From contig CALCEF010000057.1 in the NCBI GenBank assembly GCA_937901365.1, positions 1 to 10,924 on the forward strand: a DNA stretch of 10,924 bases, written 5' to 3'. Shown here in pieces: positions 4,669 to 10,924 of this stretch (position 1 is its first letter; the number at the start of each line of letters is the position of its first letter). The translations under genes and the position numbers were made by a program. A model generated the notes under the pieces. That model was not told the DNA's origin. It did no database searches and saw only the letters and a list, made by a program, of their open reading frames with translations. Source of the stretch: an uncultured euryarchaeote (GTDB taxonomy: Archaea; Thermoplasmatota; Poseidoniia; Poseidoniales; Thalassarchaeaceae).

Positions 4669-6198
4669 ATGCTTCAAGAAGAAGCGGGAGTAGGGCCGTT
4701 TGTGAGCGATGCACGGCGAGCGCGGGACAGGCGCGCACTCATTCTTATTTTCATCAGTGCATTTCTAGCCGTACAAGTGCATTGGGCCTTTGGCGCACTC
4801 TGTATCTGGGTACTGTTCCTGAGTCAATTGGAGCGCCGCGGAATACTCGATCGTTGGAACGCAACACGGGTGTTGGGTGGTTTGCTAATGCTGCGCACAA
4901 CACGGGGACAGGATACGATTGAGAAAGCGGCAACACCCCGTAAATTCTGGCGCGCATATGGCGAGGTTTCTCTTTGGACATGTGCGATTGTGATGGTTTT
5001 CATCGTCGCCTTTCTGTTACTCTCATTCTCCTTGGCTCTATTCATGGGTGTCGAAAAGACCGATGCTCCGGCCAGCCAACTGATTCCATTCCCTGGTGTA
5101 AGTCCAATCATTCCGTTTTGGTGGCCAGCAATCGCATTCGCGGGTGCCCTTGTCATCCACGAATTCGCACACGCTCTACAGGCGCGCGCACACGGTATGC
5201 GTGTGCGCTCAGTGGGCCTCTTGATGCTCGGCCCTTTCCCAGCAGGGGCCTTTGTCGAACCCGAATATGAGGAACTCACCCAAGCGCCACGGCGTGAACG
5301 CGCGCGATTGTTTGCGGCTGCTCCTGCGACCAATCTCTATGCTGCTACCTTCACATGGTTGATCATCTGTGTACTGGCCACCCAATTCGCAGTCGTGAAT
5401 CCAGGTGTACACGCCAGTGGAATCGTCGAAGATTCTGCCGCATCGGAAGCAGGATTGGAGCCATGGGAAATCATCACTCATTTCAACGGGACACCGGTTT
5501 CAACCGCTGCGGAAATGTCCGAACAATTGGATGCACATTCAGCAGGAGACACGGTCAACCTTACAGTACTCAGTCATCCAGACGCAGATGGTATTCGAAC
5601 CGAACGCGTGTTGAGTGTAACGCTGACCAGTAAACTGGATTATGCTCATTCTCAAAACTTCACTGAAGAACAAATCGAATACCTTGAAATCGATGAGAAC
5701 AGCTCATTCCTAGGCGTATCTGGTATGCAAAGTGGCTCGAGTGGTATTGATCGATTGGCCGGGCCGACCGCTTGGGAACAAGATGTCCCTTGGTACGTCG
5801 ACGCACTGGGCTTTGCCTACCAACCAATTGTCATGATTGGAATCCCAATCAATCACGAAGGGCAGATTATGGACCCACATGAAATGGAATACATCGAAGC
5901 TGATGGGTGGTTTGGTGGACTTCTCGGAACCACTGTTCTGATGGCGCTGATTACACTCCTTTTCTGGTTCATCTGGTGGAACGTAGGACTCGGTTTGGCC
6001 AATTTGATTCCAATCATTCCGTTTGATGGGGGGCATCTGATGAAGGATTTCCTCGGGGTAGTAGTCGGCAGAATTCATCGTTTTTCAAAGAACTATCATC
6101 CACTCAAAACGGAGGCCACCGTCTCAAGAATCTCTTCTTACAGTAGCTTGTTTTTGCTCATGGGTTTGCTGATGATTATCATCGCCCAGAGAATTTGA
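4669..6198 (+). CDS. Site-2 protease family zinc metalloprotease (M50) with PDZ domain
   Basis: A 509-residue intramembrane zinc protease of the site-2/RseP type, which cuts substrates within or near the membrane, often to release signalling domains or clear signal-peptide remnants. Hydrophobic segments lie at about 23-54, 100-127, 149-171, 214-240, 413-445 and 492-507. HEFAH (164-168) gives two zinc-ligand His and the catalytic Glu. The third ligand Asp is in ANLIPIIPFDGGH (about 444-456, D453). A PDZ-like domain sits between them, with the ligand-groove region around GIVEDSAASEAGLEPWEIITHFNG (about 251-274). About 90 residues of extra soluble sequence (325-415) follow, rich in Glu and Asp. 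Starts are ambiguous: ATG 4669 is used; TTG 4654 would be longer, and GTG 4702 has GGGAGTAGGG upstream. It ends two bases before the stop of the opposing signal peptidase gene. Confidence 0.9.
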   Translation: MLQEEAGVGPFVSDARRARDRRALILIFISAFLAVQVHWAFGALCIWVLFLSQLERRGILDRWNATRVLGGLLMLRTTRGQDTIEKAATPRKFWRAYGEVSLWTCAIVMVFIVAFLLLSFSLALFMGVEKTDAPASQLIPFPGVSPIIPFWWPAIAFAGALVIHEFAHALQARAHGMRVRSVGLLMLGPFPAGAFVEPEYEELTQAPRRERARLFAAAPATNLYAATFTWLIICVLATQFAVVNPGVHASGIVEDSAASEAGLEPWEIITHFNGTPVSTAAEMSEQLDAHSAGDTVNLTVLSHPDADGIRTERVLSVTLTSKLDYAHSQNFTEEQIEYLEIDENSSFLGVSGMQSGSSGIDRLAGPTAWEQDVPWYVDALGFAYQPIVMIGIPINHEGQIMDPHEMEYIEADGWFGGLLGTTVLMALITLLFWFIWWNVGLGLANLIPIIPFDGGHLMKDFLGVVVGRIHRFSKNYHPLKTEATVSRISSYSSLFLLMGLLMIIIAQRI

Positions 6199-6207
6199 GA
6201 CTATTCT
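6190..6207. terminator. Weak inverted repeat spanning the third convergent junction
   Basis: agaat (6190-6194) pairs with attct (6203-6207) around an 8-base loop containing the forward TGA stop (6196-6198) and the first bases of the reverse TAG stop (6201-6203). A competing pairing exists between ttgag (6195-6199) and ctcaa (6210-6214). The stems are only 5 bp and A/T-leaning, so this is a weak call made because of its position. Confidence 0.2.
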
Positions 6208-7052
6208 TCCTCAAGTTGAGCCTGTAATACCTCTGGAGAGGTTTCCATTACACGATTGGCAAAACGCTCCCAAATTGCAGGAATAGCGAGTAGAACAATT
6301 GCTGTGATTACGAGTTTGGTCCAAGTGGAACCAGGGACTGAATCACTGTTGTTGGATAGACCTAACTTGATGGCCCCAACCCAAGGGATTTCTGCTCCAG
6401 CGACACCAACAACCCATTCTTCCTTGACGGTTTCAACAGGACTTACGGTTCCATCAGAGTTGGTTGCTGAAAGCCCGGGGCCTTGGCCCTGAGAATTGGC
6501 TGCGGGTTGATCTAACATGCAGTCATTATTGTCACCTTTAGTGAGAAAACCTGCGTGGACAGGATCCCAATCCTCGACTTTCAGATTGTATTCTCCACCA
6601 TGATACGGGCACAATATATCAAATGTCCAAGTAATGGTTTCGACATTTCGGAGTGTGGTACCAGGCGCATCCCATCCACCCGATTCATTGGCAACGATTT
6701 CAAGCAACACACGATGGATTACGGGTGTATCGATTCCACCGTTTTTCTTGTAGATAATGACGTCTCCAGGCATACCGTGGTTTTCATAGCCCTCGTAGAT
6801 ACCTCCTTCCTCGGTTGCTTCGGCATAGGTAATGATGCTTTTTCGATCATCGGACATAACGAGGACGAGGTCACCTGCATCAATCGAGCCAACCTCCCCA
6901 TTTGCATCATGTTGCATAGAATTCGACTCGATGACCACCATTGGTGGCCAGGAACCTGTCATCAAAACGAGAACGGTGATCAGTGTAGCGATGAGGCCGC
7001 CGGCAAGAACAGCCTCCCGCACCCAGGACCAAGCCTCGCCCACAGGGCTCAC
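6201..7052 (-). CDS. Signal peptidase I, archaeal/ER type (S26B)
   Basis: A 283-residue membrane serine protease that removes signal peptides from exported proteins on the outer face of the membrane. After an N-terminal helix (about 15-35) comes VVIESNSMQH with the nucleophile Ser45. TPVIHRVL follows, with the His113 that replaces the bacterial Lys in Sec11-like enzymes, then FLTKGDNND (about 169-177) with the conserved Asp residues, and a final conserved segment EWVVGVAGAEIPWVGAIKL. A second hydrophobic helix lies at about 245-262, before an acidic C-terminus. The segment between the Ser and His boxes is long (about 65 residues). The GTG at 7052 overlaps the stop of the upstream gene (GTGA), indicating an operon. 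However, GAGGAG ends 8 bases before a second in-frame GTG at 7043, which may be the true start. The large secreted protein at 8007 is a plausible substrate. Confidence 0.88.
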   Translation of the reverse strand: MSPVGEAWSWVREAVLAGGLIATLITVLVLMTGSWPPMVVIESNSMQHDANGEVGSIDAGDLVLVMSDDRKSIITYAEATEEGGIYEGYENHGMPGDVIIYKKNGGIDTPVIHRVLLEIVANESGGWDAPGTTLRNVETITWTFDILCPYHGGEYNLKVEDWDPVHAGFLTKGDNNDCMLDQPAANSQGQGPGLSATNSDGTVSPVETVKEEWVVGVAGAEIPWVGAIKLGLSNNSDSVPGSTWTKLVITAIVLLAIPAIWERFANRVMETSPEVLQAQLEEE

Positions 7053-7846
7053 TCCTCTTCATCCTCAGCGATTGTCGGCTCAGGCCTTTCTCCTGATGCC
7101 GGGAATGAGACCCATAGTAAGAACAACGAAATCATCAACAAAATCCAACCTGAGATGTCATCAAAATAGGGAGCGGGTACTGAATCTATTCTAGACCCAT
7201 TCAACCAATCCCAAATGATGATTGTATTCGTGCGCTCTAAGGCTGCATTGCGCGCAAGACCGAATGACATGTTACAAAATTGCAGAATGGCGACGATTAA
7301 TCCGACAGAACCCAATGAACGATTCAACCAAGGTTCCCTGAAGACTTCGGCATCAATCATACGCGATAGTCGAGAATCTTCCGTTCTCCACCAATTGATG
7401 AGGATGTCCTCTGGAACACTCTCATTGGATTGTGAACTCGAGGCCTTGCCTTTTGCCAATCCATGCTTGACATAGTGTGCCTTCAGGCGTGCACTCCAGA
7501 CCGAACCAAGCAGGGCTGCGGCCTCCTCTGCGTCCTTGCGCTGGCGCCCTAACTCAGGGCGGGAGGTGGATCGTAGAACTTCCATCAACAAACTCCATTT
7601 TGCTTGGTAATCAAGAAATTCTGGTGCGACAAAGACCAGGACTGTGAAACCGACGAATAGACCCGCCCAAGTCCAATTTCTTAGATGTTCCAAATCGGGG
7701 TCCTGTGCACCTCCTAGGAAGAAGAAGTATATGATTGCCCAAAGGACGACTGCAGTCGAAAGGAACGTGATTGTTCCCAACATGAACAAATGGCGATCTC
7801 GCTGGCTTTCCCACCAACGCTTCAACGGGGCAAATATTCCACTCAA
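7049..7846 (-). CDS. Membrane protein of unknown function, operon partner of signal peptidase
   Basis: A 265-residue protein with hydrophobic helices at about 19-44, 57-75, 175-196 and 232-249. A charged cytoplasmic-looking stretch (about 80-165) lies between the second and third, and the C-terminus is acidic (PEPTIAEDEEE). I recognise no family or catalytic motif. It starts with TTG at 7846: CGGAG lies 8 bases upstream, and no ATG exists upstream before an in-frame TAG. Its stop overlaps the GTG of the signal peptidase gene (GTGA), so the two are very likely translated together. That suggests a role in export, signal-peptide processing or membrane organisation, as an inference from position. 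The next ATG would be residue 22, inside the first helix, which argues for the TTG. Confidence 0.75.
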   Translation of the reverse strand: MSGIFAPLKRWWESQRDRHLFMLGTITFLSTAVVLWAIIYFFFLGGAQDPDLEHLRNWTWAGLFVGFTVLVFVAPEFLDYQAKWSLLMEVLRSTSRPELGRQRKDAEEAAALLGSVWSARLKAHYVKHGLAKGKASSSQSNESVPEDILINWWRTEDSRLSRMIDAEVFREPWLNRSLGSVGLIVAILQFCNMSFGLARNAALERTNTIIIWDWLNGSRIDSVPAPYFDDISGWILLMISLFLLWVSFPASGERPEPTIAEDEEE

Positions 7847-7923
7847 CTTACCAACTCCGGGCCAAGAATGCCGCCTGACCTAAACCGCCGAACCTCTTGG
7901 CACTGTTGAGTGTTCGCCTCCAA

Positions 7924-7941
7924 CGGGCCCTAACGGGCCCG
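7924..7941. repeat. 7-bp GC-only hairpin, also a 9-base direct repeat
   Basis: cgggccc (7924-7930) and gggcccg (7935-7941) are exact reverse complements around a TAAC loop. The same stretch can be read as two copies of aacgggccc (7922-7930 and 7932-7940) separated by one base. It could be a very stable RNA stem, a paired protein-binding site, or a product of local duplication. Confidence 0.5.
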
Positions 7942-7953
7942 GAATACTTTGAA

Positions 7954-7993
7954 AGCCGAAGGCGCCGGGTGTCGGCGTAGCCGACAGTCGGCT
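7954..7993 (+). promoter_or_regulatory. Four-arm leader with two mutually exclusive folds
   Basis: There are four arms: agccga (7954-7959), tgtcggc (7970-7976), agccga(ca) (7979-7986) and tcggct (7988-7993). Arms 2 and 3 form a perfect 7-bp stem with a GTA loop. Alternatively, arms 1 and 2 form a 5-bp stem with a 12-base loop, and arms 3 and 4 form a 6-bp stem with a CAG loop. Arms 1 and 4 can also close over the 2-3 hairpin. The last arm ends just before a G-rich ribosome-binding stretch and 13 bases before ATG 8007. This resembles an attenuator-type arrangement. Whether it is transcribed as a leader is unknown. Confidence 0.4.
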
Positions 7994-7997
7994 GGGC

Positions 7998-8001
7998 GGG
8001 G
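7998..8001 (+). promoter_or_regulatory. Ribosome binding site for the surface-protein gene
   Basis: A GGGG tract within GGCGGGGATGA lies 5 bases before ATG 8007. It supports that start over ATG 8016. An ATG at 8002 gives only Met-Lys-stop, and its TGA overlaps the true start. Confidence 0.35.
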
Positions 8002-8006
8002 ATGAA

Positions 8007-10924
8007 ATGAGAAAAATGGCCATATTTATCGTCGCGACTTTCCTGTTTTCTACGACATTACCGTTTGCCTCTGCGGTCACGGAAACCCAATTTTCAGACG
8101 GTTCCTCAACCTTTACGCATGTATTCAGCACGAACGGGGATGCAGACACACCCGGAGTTACTCTACCATATGGAGCCGAAGTGAGTGATGTTGAAATCGA
8201 AATAGAAGGATCCTCTTCGACCCAAAGTTGGTTCAATCGAACCACCAATGCCGATTTTGGTGGACAAGGAACGACCGGATCCAGCCAACAAGGATGGTCG
8301 ATTCAGCAAAATGGATGGAATTACGGTTATCGACAAAATGTCAAGGTCGAAAATGGCCAATTGGAGTTGAGACCAACACAGGATACGACTTACTGGTCGA
8401 TGGACAATCAAAATCAGGCAACTGCATCTACTGGCGGTAGCATGAATACAACTGGAGAGTATTTCTCAAGTTCTGAAGCTGGTTACAATGGAATGAGCGA
8501 TACCAGGACGATGAGTTTGTCCGGAGGTACATGGCAATACATGGGACCCGTTGTCAAGCAAGGTGATGAAATTCATGTCATCCGTTATGGAAGTGTCAGT
8601 TCATACGGCGGATATCTATTGAGTACAATTCAGAGATTCAACGCAACAACTGGTGTTTCTATTGGTACTGCTACCATCCAATACAACAATTGTTCATCGA
8701 GCAACGTCTACTACGTCACCGATGCGACCAGTGATGGAGATGGAACTGTATGGATGACTTCATTCTGGACAAGTACCACATACGGTGCAATCACAAAGTG
8801 GACCGTGAATTCAGGAACCTACAGATGTGAGAGATCGTGGACCATGACAGAAGTTGGGGGAATTGCAATTGATCCTTCAACCGATGATATGTACATTGTC
8901 AAGAGGGTACGGGGATCTAGTTCGTATGACATGGATATGTGGGAAGTGAGTCGGAGCCATCCAAATATCGCCCTGCAAACATGGAGTTTGGGAACCATTT
9001 CTCCCTCTGGTGGATTCTCGAATATGAATTCCTATGTCAGACCTGCTGGACTGGATGTAAATATGCCTAGAATCTCAGTCAATGTGCATTGTTACTCCTA
9101 CGCATACACCTACTATTGCGATACCAATCGAGTTTCATGGATGAACGTCTATCATCAGAGAACAAATTGGCCCGAGTTGCAAGGTGAATACCCAAGTTCC
9201 TACGCAACAATGGGCATCGAGAATATCGATGGTGAACTGGCTACAACCTGTTTGTATGGAAACCAGAATTCCTACTGTCCAAGTTCGACCACCATGCGAA
9301 AAATCAAGATGAGAGGAGTTGGTTCCACCGATTGGATGGATACACCATCATCCACCAGTGCCACAATTACTTCGAGTACACAGACACTTGTCCGTTCCAT
9401 TAGCGAACTCTCTCTCGGGGCGGCGATCACTTGGGAACCAACCGGAACTTCAGTTGATTTTGAAATCACCAACGACGGGGGTACAACATGGAAAAGAGCC
9501 AACGGAGGTGTGGGTCAAACGATTACATTCGCAAACGCCGGAAATCAATTGGGTTGGAGAGCATGGCTCAACGGAACTTCTTCCGCAGCACCAATCGTCG
9601 ATACTGTGGGGTTGAGTTATGATGCCACATATGCTTCTAGTGGCCAATGGCGCGCATACCGAGTTACATCAGGATCCTTCCCAGATGCTGCAATAGTTTG
9701 GTGGAACGCTACGACACCGGGTGGAAGTTCATTGGATGTTCACTTCAGAGCATCGTCCGGTTGCACGAGTGGAACTCGTGTGAATATACCCAGTTCAGGG
9801 TCGGTTGTCACATTCTCTTCAATGGCCGGCAGTTATCTGTCTCTGTGTATTGATTTGGATGCTGGAACCTCCAATCAGTATACCCCCACCTTGTATGACT
9901 TCAATGTCGCACTTTTCGAAAATGCACCACAGGATGTCAAGATTGACATTTACGACAAAGATAGTTCTTCTTCACTTAACCCCGGTTGCAGTGTTGGTGG
10001 CTACGAATGGGATTACGAAGGGACACTCTTGGGTACAACAACTGCAAGATCTACGGATGGAAGTAGTGATTTGCAGGATGCCATCAACTGTATCGTTCCT
10101 CAATCTGGGACTGGTACAGAGGTCGTTGGAGTTGCAGTTCAGTCTGCTACCGCAGGGAAGATCGAAATCAAATCGATGCGCATTGAATACACCATGGTGA
10201 CCGTAAACCTCGACATTAATTTTGATGAAACCATGGTTTTGCATGAGCGCGGGGAAGCCTACGAAATAGTGACTCGACATGTAATCGGCGATAATGCCCT
10301 CAGCATCACCAATGCAGAGTTGACATTCCTAGCATCTCCAAATAGCGATGCTCCCAAACTTTCCTGGGCTGACGATGGAACCCTTGTCGATGATGATCCT
10401 GAAGATTGGATTATACCCGATCAAGGAGCAACATGGACGAATTTATCCAATGGCATCTTTGAGATTCATTGGATGTTCCGTGTAACGGATGATTTCCCAG
10501 AACAAAATAACGTCGGATGGCGCATCAGTTGTACGGATGACAATGGATTCTCACCAGCGACACTCTCGACTGGTGGAGCGGGAATCGTTGTCAATCAATC
10601 GTACGGACTTGGATGGTTCGCCATTCATGATGTAGAAGGTGAAGTCGTCAATGATGATTTGCAAAATGGAGATTGGGTCGTCGCTGGGGAAACCGTTCAC
10701 TTCCAAGGCCAAGTTTGGTTTGAAGGGACACAGGATGCACCACTCAATTCCGTCTTTGACATCCGTGTAGCACGCAAGGACAGTCAGGGTGATTTCGTCG
10801 CCTCCAATTGGAAGGATAATTCAAATCCAAATGGTTCGTTCTTCATATCGGTCATGGTTCCCGACATGGACATTCCCGAAGGTGTGACGTTTGAGGTTCA
10901 AGCTTACAACGTAAGAGACCCAAC
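8007..10924 (+). CDS. Large secreted beta-rich surface protein (partial, runs off window)
   Basis: A reading frame open to the window end with at least 972 codons. The first 23 residues are a clear Sec signal peptide: MRKM, a hydrophobic core, then ASA just before VTE, with predicted cleavage after residue 23. The mature part is rich in Ser, Thr, Asn, Gly and Tyr with many N-x-S/T sites, as expected for a glycosylated archaeal surface protein. A first beta module (about 24-75) carries SDGSSTFTHVF. Residues about 180-330 contain blade-like repeats such as DGDGTVWMTSFW and GGIAIDPSTDDMYIV, suggesting a beta-propeller. VDFEITNDGGTTWKRA (about 483-498), ending in VDTVGLSYD near 540, resembles a module common in archaeal surface proteins. 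Beta-sandwich-like sequence follows to the edge. Cysteines occur in nearby pairs (for example C362 and C371). The function is unknown; adhesion, polymer binding or envelope structure are candidates. A C-terminal anchor would lie outside the window. Confidence 0.88.
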   Translation, partial: MRKMAIFIVATFLFSTTLPFASAVTETQFSDGSSTFTHVFSTNGDADTPGVTLPYGAEVSDVEIEIEGSSSTQSWFNRTTNADFGGQGTTGSSQQGWSIQQNGWNYGYRQNVKVENGQLELRPTQDTTYWSMDNQNQATASTGGSMNTTGEYFSSSEAGYNGMSDTRTMSLSGGTWQYMGPVVKQGDEIHVIRYGSVSSYGGYLLSTIQRFNATTGVSIGTATIQYNNCSSSNVYYVTDATSDGDGTVWMTSFWTSTTYGAITKWTVNSGTYRCERSWTMTEVGGIAIDPSTDDMYIVKRVRGSSSYDMDMWEVSRSHPNIALQTWSLGTISPSGGFSNMNSYVRPAGLDVNMPRISVNVHCYSYAYTYYCDTNRVSWMNVYHQRTNWPELQGEYPSSYATMGIENIDGELATTCLYGNQNSYCPSSTTMRKIKMRGVGSTDWMDTPSSTSATITSSTQTLVRSISELSLGAAITWEPTGTSVDFEITNDGGTTWKRANGGVGQTITFANAGNQLGWRAWLNGTSSAAPIVDTVGLSYDATYASSGQWRAYRVTSGSFPDAAIVWWNATTPGGSSLDVHFRASSGCTSGTRVNIPSSGSVVTFSSMAGSYLSLCIDLDAGTSNQYTPTLYDFNVALFENAPQDVKIDIYDKDSSSSLNPGCSVGGYEWDYEGTLLGTTTARSTDGSSDLQDAINCIVPQSGTGTEVVGVAVQSATAGKIEIKSMRIEYTMVTVNLDINFDETMVLHERGEAYEIVTRHVIGDNALSITNAELTFLASPNSDAPKLSWADDGTLVDDDPEDWIIPDQGATWTNLSNGIFEIHWMFRVTDDFPEQNNVGWRISCTDDNGFSPATLSTGGAGIVVNQSYGLGWFAIHDVEGEVVNDDLQNGDWVVAGETVHFQGQVWFEGTQDAPLNSVFDIRVARKDSQGDFVASNWKDNSNPNGSFFISVMVPDMDIPEGVTFEVQAYNVRDP

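Larger units (their letters stand above)
7847..8006. promoter_or_regulatory. Structured divergent intergenic region
   Basis: These 160 bases separate the reverse signal-peptidase operon from the forward surface-protein gene and should contain both promoters. AATACTTT at 7943-7950 is the only weak AT-rich box on the GC-rich right side, and I do not call it a TATA box with confidence. Between 7924 and 7993 lies a dense series of inverted repeats, described separately. I see no RNA gene or small reading frame I would defend. Confidence 0.5.

Noticed and set aside
4824..5333. A 169-residue reverse reading frame
   Set aside because: It is antisense to the HEFAH region of the M50 protease, with no motif of its own.
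6555..7169. A 204-residue forward reading frame opposite the signal peptidase gene
   Set aside because: It lies antisense to a gene with Ser/His/Asp active-site motifs and runs into the overlapping operon partner; its translation has no recognisable motif and looks like shadow sequence.
7943..7950. AATACTTT as a TATA box for the gene at 8007
   Set aside because: It is a poor match to the archaeal TATA consensus, and no BRE could be recognised; it is mentioned only as the least bad candidate.
8002..8010. A two-codon upstream frame (Met-Lys-stop) overlapping the start at 8007
   Set aside because: Such a minimal frame arises easily by chance next to an ATGA start; the GGGG tract serves the start at 8007 equally well.
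9805..10200. A 131-residue forward frame inside the surface-protein gene
   Set aside because: It is out of frame within a continuous 972-codon reading frame and has no domain features.

Overview
The window looks like a compact archaeal chromosome segment, most likely from a marine Thermoplasmatota lineage such as Marine Group II (Poseidoniales). That is an inference. It rests on an Hjc-type Holliday junction resolvase of the elongated form I associate with Thermoplasmata, a Ser/His (S26B, archaeal/ER-type) signal peptidase, a site-2 protease, and a very large secreted beta-rich protein beside the signal peptidase. No rRNA or tRNA is present to fix the taxonomy. I see no mobile element, CRISPR array or tRNA, and no gene-free stretch longer than about 160 bases.

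Layout. Bases 1-63 are the membrane-anchor tail of an upstream gene. A forward three-gene set follows: a six-helix membrane protein with a long helical-repeat cytoplasmic domain (102-1841), a gamma-glutamylcyclotransferase-like enzyme (1851-2324) and a DPPY-type methyltransferase (2346-2936). The last two are visibly AT-richer than their neighbours. A reverse RuvC/RNase H-like protein (2930-3685) then stands back to back with a forward Hjc-type resolvase (3821-4453), which suggests a recombination/repair pair. A small helical protein on the reverse strand (4450-4629) is divergent from a site-2 protease with a PDZ domain (4669-6198). A reverse two-gene operon encodes an unknown membrane protein (7049-7846) and signal peptidase I (6201-7052). 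Finally, a forward open frame starts at 8007 and runs off the right edge. It encodes at least 972 residues of a secreted surface protein with a clear signal peptide.

The right half has an envelope theme: intramembrane proteolysis, signal-peptide removal, and a large exported substrate. The middle has a DNA theme: a methyltransferase and two candidate junction nucleases. All three tail-to-tail gene pairs overlap or nearly touch, and each junction carries an inverted repeat. One is a 13-position stem with U-rich arms on both strands (2894-2922), a candidate bidirectional terminator.

The least explained structure is at 7924-7993, just upstream of the large secreted-protein gene. It holds a 7-bp GC-only hairpin followed by four complementary arms that can fold in two mutually exclusive ways, which would fit an attenuator or switch-like leader. 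Short GC hairpins also sit on or directly against the start codons of the genes at 102 and 3821. A system-level novelty cannot be claimed from sequence alone; these leaders, the repair pair and the helical-repeat membrane protein are the best leads.
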